Source of the DNA: 55-13 sp964501275
GTDB lineage: Bacteria; Armatimonadota; Fimbriimonadia; Fimbriimonadales; Fimbriimonadaceae
Reading direction: 5' to 3'
Length of the DNA: 64,000 nucleotides
Assembly (NCBI GenBank): GCA_964501275.1
Contig: CAZCSP010000008.1
Span: 82,357-146,356, forward strand
Below are positions 25,087-32,970 of the stretch, in pieces. Positions within the stretch are counted from its first letter, which is position 1. Every line of letters starts with the position of its first letter. The notes beneath the pieces are model-generated. The model did not search any database. It was not told the DNA's origin and worked only from the letters and a program-made list of their open reading frames with translations. Position numbers and translations under genes: made by a program.

Positions 25087-26522
25087 TTTTCTTTGGCCAA
25101 CCCTATCAACAGGCAAGCGCTCAGCCACGGCCCCACCGTCGAAAATCCGACGAGGGAGTTCAGCAGGAAGGCAAGCAGGGCAAAGCCAATCCCTATTCTA
25201 ACCGGCCGATTCGGATTCGCCGCCACGGTCTGCCAGATGGTCATCAAGAACCACAGGGTGGCGAACAGCCCAATGATCCCTCTCTGGGCCAGGGCGTCAA
25301 GGAAGAGGTTGTGGAAGGATGGATTGTAGCGCTGCCTCTCCGTCAAAGCCGCCTGCTCCGAGTGATGAAGGGCTTTGGCCGTGTTGCCCGGCCCCCAGCC
25401 TAACAGAGGCTTAACCATCGCGACTTCGATGCCGGCGCGATAAAGCTCCATCCGAACCCCCACTGATCCCTTGGAAGGCTCCGCCAAGTCAGCAAACCGA
25501 CCGGTCGCCGATTCAGGAGCCCCAATGCCAGAGACCAGGAACCCTGCCAAGATAGAAACCAGGCAGGCCAGAGGCGCCAACGTTGTGCCGCTGTGCCGTT
25601 GTGGTTCCAATCTCCTGGACCAAACCCAAACCGCGCCCAACCCAACCAGCCCCGCCACAATCCCGATCCGGCTCATGGTGAGCGGCAGAGTGAAAGAGAC
25701 GAGGAGGGTTGCGGCGATGGCCAGGAATCGGCCCGCTCCGCGCCGTTCCCATGCAAGCATCAGCCCGACCGGGATCGCCATCGAGAGCAGCATGGCGAGA
25801 AACGAGGGATTGCCAAGAGTCCCGAAGACACGATAACTGAGGGCGGAGAGGTTGTCGCCATGCCACGGGATAGGATCGAGGCCGAGCCGTTGCGCCAGGC
25901 CATAAATCGCCGCCAAAGCGCAACCTGCCAGCCAGGCGGAGAGAACGACCGTTCGATTCGCCCCCGCAACGACGAAGATTGTCGCCAGCCCAACCAAAAC
26001 CGCCCAGATCCCATCCGCCCCCGCCTCCGATCCGAGCCAAGAAGTCTGGCTAAAGCCGTTGGCGATTGCGGAGATCAGGAAGCTGGCGAGCAGGGCGATA
26101 GAAGGAAGCCACAAGGAGGGTCCTGCTCCCCTTTCTCCAAGTGGCTCGTCTTGGAGGAAGGGGCCGGGGGATGCAGGTTTCTTGTAGTCGCCGCGAGGCT
26201 GGTAGCCCTCGATTGATGTAGGGTCTTTCCCATCCAAATCTGAGTCTTGTACAAGTTCAAACCCCTCTATCCCCAACCTCTTTCTCCCCGACCTTCGGGG
26301 AGAAAGGGGCTTTGCCCCCTTCTCCAAGTGGTTCGTCTTGGAGGAGGGGGTCGGGGGGTGGAAGTTTCGCTTGTAGTAGCGACCCAACCTGCAAAGAGCC
26401 GCCCCGACCAAGAGGATCGAGGCGGCAATGAGCTTGGGAAGCTCAAAAGGGTCGGAGCCTGGCCAGATGGCTAGGCTAATGAATAGGGCGAGGAGACTGA
26501 TGAGCTGGTGCACGAACGCCAT
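25083..26522 (-). CDS. O-antigen ligase/polymerase-like membrane protein with repeat-derived insertions
   Basis: About 479 residues from the ATG at 26522 (MAFVHQLISLLALFI); a GTG at 26543 is an alternative. Roughly eleven hydrophobic segments and the Wzy/WaaL family core: a short loop GTLGNPSFLAMLLSMAIP, TMSRIGIVAGLVG, and the long periplasmic loop with LLGWGPGNTAKAL and HNLFLDALAQRGIIGL. Residues about 47-132 are hydrophilic, proline-rich and encoded by intergenic-type hairpin repeats read in frame (26126-26381). A second short repeat (25581-25608) encodes EPQRHSGTT around residue 305-314. The rest of the protein looks intact, so the insertions seem tolerated in loops. Confidence 0.82.
   Translation of the reverse strand: MAFVHQLISLLALFISLAIWPGSDPFELPKLIAASILLVGAALCRLGRYYKRNFHPPTPSSKTNHLEKGAKPLSPRRSGRKRLGIEGFELVQDSDLDGKDPTSIEGYQPRGDYKKPASPGPFLQDEPLGERGAGPSLWLPSIALLASFLISAIANGFSQTSWLGSEAGADGIWAVLVGLATIFVVAGANRTVVLSAWLAGCALAAIYGLAQRLGLDPIPWHGDNLSALSYRVFGTLGNPSFLAMLLSMAIPVGLMLAWERRGAGRFLAIAATLLVSFTLPLTMSRIGIVAGLVGLGAVWVWSRRLEPQRHSGTTLAPLACLVSILAGFLVSGIGAPESATGRFADLAEPSKGSVGVRMELYRAGIEVAMVKPLLGWGPGNTAKALHHSEQAALTERQRYNPSFHNLFLDALAQRGIIGLFATLWFLMTIWQTVAANPNRPVRIGIGFALLAFLLNSLVGFSTVGPWLSACLLIGLAKEK
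25581..25608. repeat. Short repeat A inside the ligase gene
   Basis: cgttgtgccgctgtgccgtt followed by gtggttcc. Near-identical copies lie at 51319-51345 (same orientation, intergenic) and 62917-62944 (reverse complement, upstream of the DUF1287 gene). Here it is translated in frame as EPQRHSGTT in the O-antigen ligase-like protein. Confidence 0.8.
26126..26381. repeat. Hairpin repeats B inside the ligase gene
   Basis: Two copies (26126-26191 and 26315-26381) of a unit whose hairpin is CCCCTT-CTCCAAG, 8-base loop, CTTGGAG-GARGGGG. Between them is another hairpin, CTTTCTCCCCGA against TTCGGGGAGAAAG (26278-26310), preceded by aagttcaaacccctctatcc. The last part recurs in opposite orientation at 51229-51289. 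All of it is read through in frame in the minus-strand ligase gene. Confidence 0.78.
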
Positions 26523-26536
26523 TTCATTTTGATCCC

Positions 26537-26556
26537 GCGACACCCCCCGGTGTCGC
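26537..26556. repeat. Perfect 8-bp stem-loop upstream of ligase gene
   Basis: GCGACACC, CCCC loop, GGTGTCGC. It sits at the 5' end of the ligase mRNA or just upstream of it and overlaps the alternative GTG start at 26543. Role unknown; may be a terminator for transcription arriving from either side. Confidence 0.5.
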
Positions 26557-26579
26557 AGGGTAGATGGTCGGAGTCAGTA

Positions 26580-26604
26580 CCCCCAACACGGGGCATGTTG
26601 GGGG
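26580..26604 (-). terminator. Stem-loop downstream of the FecR/propeller gene
   Basis: CCCCCAACA pairs perfectly with TGTTGGGGG across a 7-base loop, 12 bp past the stop of the minus-strand gene ending at 26617. No T run follows, so termination would be of the Rho-assisted or mRNA-protective kind. The left half (cccccaacacggg) recurs at about 29669. Confidence 0.5.
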
Positions 26605-26616
26605 ATCAGACTGCGT

Positions 26617-29457
26617 TCAGTCGATACTTATTTGGGGCAACCCCCTCTGGTCAACAAGTTCACCGTCTGGATACCTCGCGTTGTCTGGAGTAAAGATGAA
26701 GGAATGAGGCCAGTAGCGGTGGCCTATTATTTCGAAAGCCCCTTTAACCGAAGCCCATGGCTTAACCCCCAGTTTAGATCCTGTAATTTCGAGGGTTTTG
26801 GCTGCGATCTGCCAAGTCGTTCCCTTTGCAAATGAAACATGCATCATGCCGGGAATGTCATTAGGCGTCCCCGTTCCCTGGCCATAGTATGTAATGGTTA
26901 GTCCCATTGTGCCCGGATAGTTGTACACGCAAGTTTCACTGCTCTGATTACCCTTGGTCGAAATCGGTTTACCGAGCTCTTTATCAATGTCTGCTTTACG
27001 CATCCTGAGCAACTTAGTGAGCCGATTCGTTTCACGCCGAGTAACGGGTCGATTGCTTCGCTTTGGCCCATCGGCAATAAGTTGAGCCATGTTTGGCCAT
27101 TGTTTGTTTTGTGGATCATGACCAAACTCGACAGAGATTGCCCCATCCTGAGTTGTTTTTGCATATCGCCTATCTTTCGAGTCGGGGTAATTGAAGCCCG
27201 CTTGAATCGTATCGCCGCCAGCCCCCTTTTTCCAGCCGTCGCTTAGGTTAAGACCTAGTTTTGATGCCCATTCCTGATCGCCAAAATTCTCTAGTCCCTG
27301 AATTTCAACTCGCTGCAGCCAGGTCTCCTGATAATCTGGGTCAACTGCCTGAAACATTAGCTTCACCGTCCCGAGGCCCGGAATCTGATAATGCAAGTGA
27401 AGCACATACCAGCTGTTAAAATCATTCCGCTCGGTAGGTACGCCTAGCTTTGCTAGGACCTCTACATGACTTGCGCCAAGTAGGTCAAGAACGGGAAGCC
27501 TTGGGGCAGGAAGCTCCGAAGTATCTGGTGTCTGGTTAAGGGTTGAACTATCGGACTTCTTCTTCACACCCAAAGTCAGAATCTGATTCCTCGTTCGGGA
27601 CCCATCGTAGGTCTTGTACAGAATCCTATTCCCGCTTAGCCAATCAGTGCTGGCTTCATGCGATGTGGCGACGGCGGTGGTGGAAAAACGATTGAGATCA
27701 AGGCTGTCTGCAAAGGAAGCTAGGTACGGGGTTTCTTCGCCTTTATAGGCAAGTATCTCTCCATTCGGACTGACATCAAGCTGGGAGGGGAACACCCCGC
27801 TATAAGTCTGATCCTCAGGGGTTACGTCTCTCCCGGGAGCATCCGGAGCATCTATTTCGACAACCTTATCGCCAAGTTTGATGGCCTTTTCTCCCAAGAG
27901 GATAGACATGTCCGAAGGTGTTGCTTCAGGGTGCGTAAATACCCGCCCATCAGAAAGACGAACGAACTTCATTCCGGGATTGTTAGGTAGATCTTCTGGT
28001 CCATACAGCCACTTTGATGCCGGTGAAATCCACCAATAACCAACATAGGAGTTAACCCTCAAAAGCTCTCTTGCCGGAGATTTATCGGCATCGACGAACT
28101 TCGACCCTTTGCTAAGTCCTAACCCTACAATCAATCGCTTACCGCCCTGCTTCCAAAAAGCGCGAGCGCCGTTGATCTTTTCTGTGCCTGTATTGAGAAC
28201 GGCAATTGCCCGGCTGGGAACATCTAACACAATCCACTTCCCAGAGGGCGCCCACTCTTTCTTGCCCGTGGCCAGGTACTTTGCTTGTTTGCGGTCCCAC
28301 TTCTTGATGGGAACCTGATGCCAGCCCTCCCGTGCAACCAGCCGCAGGCCGTTTGGTGCAATCGACGTCACGCCGCCAACAGGCCGCTTGGTGATCTGAA
28401 CTTTATTGGCTCCGTTCCAATCCATCCGCCACAGGCCTTGGTTGGGCTTGGATGCGTAGATGATTTTGCCGTCTGGTGACAGCCCCTCTAAGTAAAAGCC
28501 CTTGCCTACATTGGCTCGTCCGCCATTTGCATCGGTCGTCCAGAAGTTGTCTCGGCCAGTGAGATACACACGATTGGGAGATTTCCAACTCGGCTTGTAG
28601 GTGGCCAAGGAACCGGTATCGACGACGCGGTCGATGTACTCCACATGCGTCACCACGATGTCTTCAGCGTCTGCTCGCCGAATATCCCTCCCGCTCTCAT
28701 ACCCGTACAGGTTCTGCACCGGTAGCGACAGCAGATCGCGAATTTCCCGCTCGTCCGCCGCAGCAATCGGCGTTGCCTGCTCCGGGAAAGGCTGGCCAAC
28801 CGTGTAAACAAACTTCTCCCGAGGGTTCACCGTCACCGCGGCGCCTGGCGCAGATTCAAGGTAGATGTCCACTTTCCCTTCCGCCACGATCAATGTCGTC
28901 TTCTGACCTTGGACATTGATGCTGTAAGCCGTGCCCTTGGGCGCGGTGGTGACCATTTGACCTCCAGTTTTGATCGAAGACGGCTGCGCCAGCGTTCCGG
29001 CTCGGAACTGCCCCTTGCCCTTCTCGATCGACAACTGGAAGTCGATCGGCTTGGCGAAGTCGAACTCCGTCGGGTTGATCCGCAGGAACGTCACTTTGGT
29101 ATTGGGGCCATACCTCTGGTGGAATAGCGTCCCGCCAGTCAAGACAACCCCTTGTTTTTTGGTCTCAAGAACATCCGGCACCTCCAGGTTAGTATTCGCC
29201 TTGACGCCCGCCACAGCCTTATAGGTGGGGATTGGTTTCTTGTCGTCCTTCTTCCGGGCCTTCTTGATCTTCTCAATCTCGGCGGCCGTCAGTTTGCGGC
29301 TCAGTTTGGCGTCTTTGGCCCACTGCACGACATGGACCCGATTGTTCTTCTTGGGCGCAGGCTTGGGCTCTTTGGCTTGAGCGGCAACCAATCCGAACGC
29401 AACGAAGGTCAACGCGCCCGCCCATAGCGGCAGGCGCCATTTTGCATGGCATTTCAT
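26617..29457 (-). CDS. FecR-domain/beta-propeller envelope protein A
   Basis: 946 residues from the ATG at 29457. Signal peptide MKCHAKWRLPLWAGALTFVA... to about residue 27, then a Lys/Pro-rich linker. A FecR-type domain follows (about 75-240: IDFQLSIEKGKGQFRAG, APKGTAYSINVQG, TTLIVAEGKVDIYL). Residues about 300-640 carry TolB/WD-like blades (IYASKPNQGLWRMDWNGANKVQITKR and similar). The C-terminal 300 residues contain short LG-x-P-T/S elements (LAKLGVPTERND, DKELGKPISTKG) like those of BamE/SmpA-type domains. Paralogous to the protein encoded at 30238-32640. A CRP-like palindrome lies 76 bp upstream of the ATG with a -10-like GAGAAT 32 bp from its centre. Molecular function unknown; probably periplasmic. 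Confidence 0.75.
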   Translation of the reverse strand: MKCHAKWRLPLWAGALTFVAFGLVAAQAKEPKPAPKKNNRVHVVQWAKDAKLSRKLTAAEIEKIKKARKKDDKKPIPTYKAVAGVKANTNLEVPDVLETKKQGVVLTGGTLFHQRYGPNTKVTFLRINPTEFDFAKPIDFQLSIEKGKGQFRAGTLAQPSSIKTGGQMVTTAPKGTAYSINVQGQKTTLIVAEGKVDIYLESAPGAAVTVNPREKFVYTVGQPFPEQATPIAAADEREIRDLLSLPVQNLYGYESGRDIRRADAEDIVVTHVEYIDRVVDTGSLATYKPSWKSPNRVYLTGRDNFWTTDANGGRANVGKGFYLEGLSPDGKIIYASKPNQGLWRMDWNGANKVQITKRPVGGVTSIAPNGLRLVAREGWHQVPIKKWDRKQAKYLATGKKEWAPSGKWIVLDVPSRAIAVLNTGTEKINGARAFWKQGGKRLIVGLGLSKGSKFVDADKSPARELLRVNSYVGYWWISPASKWLYGPEDLPNNPGMKFVRLSDGRVFTHPEATPSDMSILLGEKAIKLGDKVVEIDAPDAPGRDVTPEDQTYSGVFPSQLDVSPNGEILAYKGEETPYLASFADSLDLNRFSTTAVATSHEASTDWLSGNRILYKTYDGSRTRNQILTLGVKKKSDSSTLNQTPDTSELPAPRLPVLDLLGASHVEVLAKLGVPTERNDFNSWYVLHLHYQIPGLGTVKLMFQAVDPDYQETWLQRVEIQGLENFGDQEWASKLGLNLSDGWKKGAGGDTIQAGFNYPDSKDRRYAKTTQDGAISVEFGHDPQNKQWPNMAQLIADGPKRSNRPVTRRETNRLTKLLRMRKADIDKELGKPISTKGNQSSETCVYNYPGTMGLTITYYGQGTGTPNDIPGMMHVSFAKGTTWQIAAKTLEITGSKLGVKPWASVKGAFEIIGHRYWPHSFIFTPDNARYPDGELVDQRGLPQISID

Positions 29458-29532
29458 TCTGAAAATTTCCTCCATAGGTTTCGCCGGAAATCCGGCGCTG
29501 GCTGCATTCTCACAGAGGCTCCCCGTTCCATC

Positions 29533-29548
29533 TGTGATCCCCATCACA
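29533..29548 (-). promoter_or_regulatory. CRP-type operator upstream of FecR protein A
   Basis: TGTGATCCCCATCACA is a perfect TGTGA-N6-TCACA palindrome. On the minus strand GAGAAT (29506-29511) is centred 32.0 bp away, the geometry of a class II CRP promoter (site at -41.5). The first codon is 75 bp downstream. Binding by a CRP/FNR-family protein is inferred from the motif. Confidence 0.75.
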
Positions 29549-29626
29549 TACCAGCAACGATTGGAAGCAGCGCCCCCAATTCCGAAATCCTATGCCCCTG
29601 TTTTACACTCAGGCTGGCAAGAAGGC

Positions 29627-29652
29627 AAGATCAGAATAGGATAACTTAAGCG
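29627..29652. other. Conserved 26-bp element, copy a
   Basis: AAGATCAGAATAGGATAA followed by CTTAAGCG. Aligns without gaps to 32817-32842 and 43438-43463. Here it begins 79 bp beyond the CRP-type operator, as seen from the gene; at copy b the distance is 80 bp. Role unknown. Confidence 0.6.
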
Positions 29653-29743
29653 TTTTTATTGGTTTGAACCCCCAACACGGGATGTACGATGCCAAGACAT
29701 CCTTTACAGGTTCTGACAACACATCCTGAGCAGCGATCCGGAT

Positions 29744-29929
29744 GTGATGGGAGGCGCGATTTGCTTCACCAGCACCCGGATACCGGTGGTCATACTGCTG
29801 GACAACTTGGCGGCGGGCGTCTCGATGGACGAGTTCTATGATGCTTATCCCAGCTTGACTCCCGATCAGGCCCGCCGCGCTTGGGCTGGAACTGGCCGCT
29901 TGAAAGCCCTGCTTTGGAAACTAACGTAG
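29744..29929 (+). pseudogene. DUF433 (VapB-like) antitoxin remnant, N-terminus lost
   Basis: The product VMGGAICFTSTRIPVVILLD, then NLAAGVSMDEFYDAYPSLTPDQARRAW, matches DUF433 proteins (consensus G-G-x-P-x-I-x-G-T-R-I-P-V with the DYP-LT helix-turn-helix). Upstream in frame are QHILSSDPDV, also family-like, but a TGA precedes them at 29714-29716 and there is no ATG, GTG or TTG for the usual N-terminus. Either translation starts at the GTG/ATG at 29744/29747, removing the first strand, or the gene is decayed. No PIN or other toxin gene is adjacent. Its TAG stop is the foot of a REP-like sequence. Confidence 0.6.
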
Positions 29930-30195
29930 CCCCTGGATGGTTCGTGCCAGGGCATGAGCCTACGGTTGGGAAGCTGGAAAGAAACTTATACGGTCTGCGA
30001 TCCCAGCCCCTAGGGGGCTGGGATCGCAATCGCCCCGATGTGCGTCTTCTCCAAGCTTCGCCCGGACAAGAATGTCCAGGCCACGGATGACCCGGACCTG
30101 GAGGTCCAGGCTACGTTTTTCCACTGTAGCCTGGACGTTTACGTTCGGGCCACCGTGCCTTGGACCTCCAGGTCCGAGGGGTCTTGTAATCGCCG
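29926..30195. repeat. Cluster of REP-like hairpins
   Basis: The 308 bp between the DUF433 remnant and FecR protein B hold hairpins and no gene. They are: GTAGCCCCTGG...CCAGGGC from 29926; GCGATCCCAGCCCCTA against GGGGCTGGGATCGC at 29997-30027; GACCTGGAGGTCCAGGCTAC ending at 30114; GTAGCCTGGACG from 30126 in the opposite orientation; and TTGGACCTCCAGGTCCGAGG at about 30160-30179. The 30095-30137 pair is arranged tail to tail like a BIME. Confidence 0.72.
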
Positions 30196-30237
30196 CACAT
30201 CTTGCAGCTAGGGATGCCCACGAGGCGGCAAGGGAGA

Positions 30238-32640
30238 TCAAATGCCGTCGAAGACAAGTGATGAAGGCCCAGAGAGGACAAGATGCCACTGAGGCAACCA
30301 ACCTACGTCTGACAAACCTAAATTACTACTTGCCCAAATACGCCTGATCCGTGCCGTGCTATCGGTAAACGACACTTGCCAATCGACATCTCCAATACGT
30401 TTTAAGTAATTACGGTTGTAGTCCACACCTGCTTCCTCGATATCGGGCGGCTCCGGACGTGTCCATCCGTCTTGGAGGTTTATACCGAGTATCGACGCCC
30501 ATGTCGCATCGCTTCGGCTTCCCGTCGTGTTGATATCAACTATCGATAGGTTGTTCCCTGCGAAGGAAACCTGGACGGTCCCAAGCTCTGGCGTTTGATA
30601 GTCAAATCGATCTGTATGCAGGCTTCCCTCAAATTTATACTCTGCATTTGGATTGCCGAAGTTTGAACGAAACTCCGTCGGGGACATTGCCAGCATATCC
30701 AATACCGGGAATGGCAACCTATCAGCCGCCCGCACTACGCTAGGCTGTTTGACCCCAAGCGTTACAATCATCCGCTTCTCAAAAGTTCCACCAAACATCA
30801 CCTTGTCGCGGGCCAACCACTGAACTTCTCCGTAGCCTCCCCCATTCCAATTCGCGTCCTGTGGAATACGTCGAAGCGCGGATACGGTATTCCTCGTTAA
30901 GTCCAGGTTGTCAGCGAAAGCAGCGAGACCCAATTGCACTCGATTTCGATCCACGTAGGCGATGATGTCCCCCCAATTCGCCGATCCATCAGGGTATCGA
31001 ACATCGGTCGCGTCGTTAAACGGTCGTGGTTCAGTCTCTAGATTCTCAATCTCTGCCACAAGCCCATCGGGAAGGGTGAAAGTCTTTTCTTTCAAGAGGA
31101 CCTGCATCGGCCTTTGGAGCCCCCCTTCGCCGCTGGTTGCGCGATTGCGGTGGGTGAAAGTTTGCCCGTCGGAAATGCGGTGGAAAACGACATCTTGACC
31201 CCGCGTTCCATATAGCCACTGCTGTCCGGTTGATAAATCGGAGGCAAAGGGGATTACCTTGATGGGTCGAGCATCGGCGTCGATGGTCTTATTTTCACCG
31301 GACAGCGATAGATAGAGGCGACCGCTCCTTCCCACCCAGAACGACTTGGCGGGACTCTCTGTTTGCGAAGTGTAGACATTTCTTTCACCTCCGCCGGACG
31401 AGGAAAGCACGACCCATCGCTTCTGCACGGGATCCAATTGTGTCTTGCCTTGAATTGGCTCGCCGCGCTGACCTCGAAGCGGAACCGTCTTCCAGCCCTC
31501 CGTCGCTAGAATCCTTTTTCCATCAGGGGATAAAGACCACGCGCTCAAAGGTCTCTTGGACAGTTGACGCCTATTGGCGCCGTTCCAATCCATGCGCCAC
31601 AGCCCCTGATTGGGTTTGGAGGCATAAATCGTTTTGCCATCGTGGGAGATCAAATCTAGAACGAATCCCGCGATCTTGTTAGGGCGTTTCACATTGGCGT
31701 CATAAGTCCAGAACTCAGTAGGTCCCACGCGGTAGGCGACGTTTGGCCGTGGGTTGGCGGGGGTTCGCTGAGTGGACGATTGCCAATTTTGGTGTCGGTC
31801 AATCACTTCCACGCCCGTCACCACAACATTTTCCGCATCCGGCCTGCGAATCTCTTGACCGCCCGTGTAGCCATGTATTTGCTTGGTGGGTAGAGACAAG
31901 AGCTGGCGGATCTCTGCTTCGTCCGCCGCTGCAATCGGCGTTGCCTGCTCAGGAAACGGGTTGCCCTCGGTATAGGCAAACTTCTCTCTCGGGTTCACCG
32001 TCACTGCCGCGCCGGGTGCGGATTTCAGGTAGATGTCTACCTTCCCTTCCGCCACGATCAGGGTTGTCTTCTTGCCTTGGACGTTGAGGCTGTAGGCCGT
32101 ACCCTTGGGGGCGGTGGCGATCATTTGGCCTCCCGTCTTGATCGAAGACGGCTGCGCCAGCGTCCCCACGCGAAACTGGCCTTTGCCCTTCTCCAGCGAC
32201 ACCTCGTAGTCGATCGGCTTGGTGTAGTCGAACACCGTCGGCATGATTGTGAGGAACGTCACCTTGGTGTTAGGCCCATAGTTCTGATGGACCAGCGTCC
32301 CCCCGGTGACGACCACGCCCTGCTTCTTGGTCTCCAAAACGTCCGGCACCTCAAGATTGGTATTGGCCTTAACGCCCTCCACGATCTTGTAAGTGGCGGG
32401 CTTCTTGATGCCCTTTTCAATATCCTTGTCGATCTCCGCCTTCGTCCGCCGACGGCTCAACTTGGCGTCCTTGGCCCACTTCTCGACGTGGACCCGATTG
32501 CTCTTCTTGGGGGGCGGCTCCTTCTTGGGAGGCGTTTTAGGGGCCGCCTTCTGGGCCGCCGCCATCGCCGCCAGGACAAAAAGGAGAGTGGCCAGAGCGG
32601 CCACCCACGGGAGCGAAAGCCGTTTCGCATGATGTTTCAT
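30238..32640 (-). CDS. FecR-domain/beta-propeller envelope protein B
   Basis: 800 residues, paralogous to protein A along its length but about 150 residues shorter at the C-terminus. Signal peptide MKHHAKRLSLPWVAALATLL (cleavage after the AAMAAAQ region), Lys/Pro-rich linker (KTPPKKEPPPKKSNRVHVEK), FecR-type domain (about 75-240; KGTAYSLNVQGKKTTLIVAEG is nearly identical to A), then propeller blades (TIYASKPNQGLWRMDWNGAN). The N-terminal 300 residues are far more conserved between the paralogues than the rest. A CRP-like palindrome lies 82 bp upstream and GAGAAT is again centred 32 bp from it. Function unknown; likely periplasmic scaffold or sensor. Confidence 0.75.
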   Translation of the reverse strand: MKHHAKRLSLPWVAALATLLFVLAAMAAAQKAAPKTPPKKEPPPKKSNRVHVEKWAKDAKLSRRRTKAEIDKDIEKGIKKPATYKIVEGVKANTNLEVPDVLETKKQGVVVTGGTLVHQNYGPNTKVTFLTIMPTVFDYTKPIDYEVSLEKGKGQFRVGTLAQPSSIKTGGQMIATAPKGTAYSLNVQGKKTTLIVAEGKVDIYLKSAPGAAVTVNPREKFAYTEGNPFPEQATPIAAADEAEIRQLLSLPTKQIHGYTGGQEIRRPDAENVVVTGVEVIDRHQNWQSSTQRTPANPRPNVAYRVGPTEFWTYDANVKRPNKIAGFVLDLISHDGKTIYASKPNQGLWRMDWNGANRRQLSKRPLSAWSLSPDGKRILATEGWKTVPLRGQRGEPIQGKTQLDPVQKRWVVLSSSGGGERNVYTSQTESPAKSFWVGRSGRLYLSLSGENKTIDADARPIKVIPFASDLSTGQQWLYGTRGQDVVFHRISDGQTFTHRNRATSGEGGLQRPMQVLLKEKTFTLPDGLVAEIENLETEPRPFNDATDVRYPDGSANWGDIIAYVDRNRVQLGLAAFADNLDLTRNTVSALRRIPQDANWNGGGYGEVQWLARDKVMFGGTFEKRMIVTLGVKQPSVVRAADRLPFPVLDMLAMSPTEFRSNFGNPNAEYKFEGSLHTDRFDYQTPELGTVQVSFAGNNLSIVDINTTGSRSDATWASILGINLQDGWTRPEPPDIEEAGVDYNRNYLKRIGDVDWQVSFTDSTARIRRIWASSNLGLSDVGWLPQWHLVLSGPSSLVFDGI

Positions 32641-32721
32641 TTCGATTCCTTCTCCGGTTGTTTCTTAGCGTCGGCAAACGCCGATACCGGCCACATTCTC
32701 GCATGGCCCTCTCTTTCAGAG

Positions 32722-32737
32722 TGTGCTCTTTATCACA
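32722..32737 (-). promoter_or_regulatory. CRP-type operator upstream of FecR protein B
   Basis: TGTGCTCTTTATCACA differs from TGTGA-N6-TCACA at one position. On the minus strand GAGAAT (32695-32700) is centred exactly 32 bp from the palindrome centre, as at the paralogue. The rest of the 330 bp upstream region shows only the 26-bp element at 32817. Confidence 0.65.
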
Positions 32738-32816
32738 AAGAATCTCTTTTCCTCAATCGTGGAAAACAGAATCGCCCAGCGGCGCTATAGTTGTACTTGC
32801 CGAGAACGCGGAGCGC

Positions 32817-32842
32817 AAGATCAAGGTCGGACAAGATAAGCC
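32817..32842. other. Conserved 26-bp element, copy b
   Basis: AAGATCAAGGTCGGACAAG followed by ATAAGCC. It begins 80 bp beyond the CRP-type operator of FecR protein B, a spacing within 1 bp of copy a. Could be an upstream activator site, or belong to the 3' end of the upstream cyclase transcript. Confidence 0.6.
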
Positions 32843-32970
32843 CCAAAACGGCTAACTTGGGATAACTTAAGGTGTTTTGAGCCTGAACCGCCCCTCAAAT
32901 CCTCATTCCCGGGGTTCTTATCCATCCACCTCCGAAACGGCGACCCTGGCGAAGCTGCTTCTCCAAGCGT

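Noticed and set aside
29458..30237. tRNA genes in the gene-poor stretch
   Set aside because: Only short hairpins of the REP type were found; no tRNA consensus elements in either strand.
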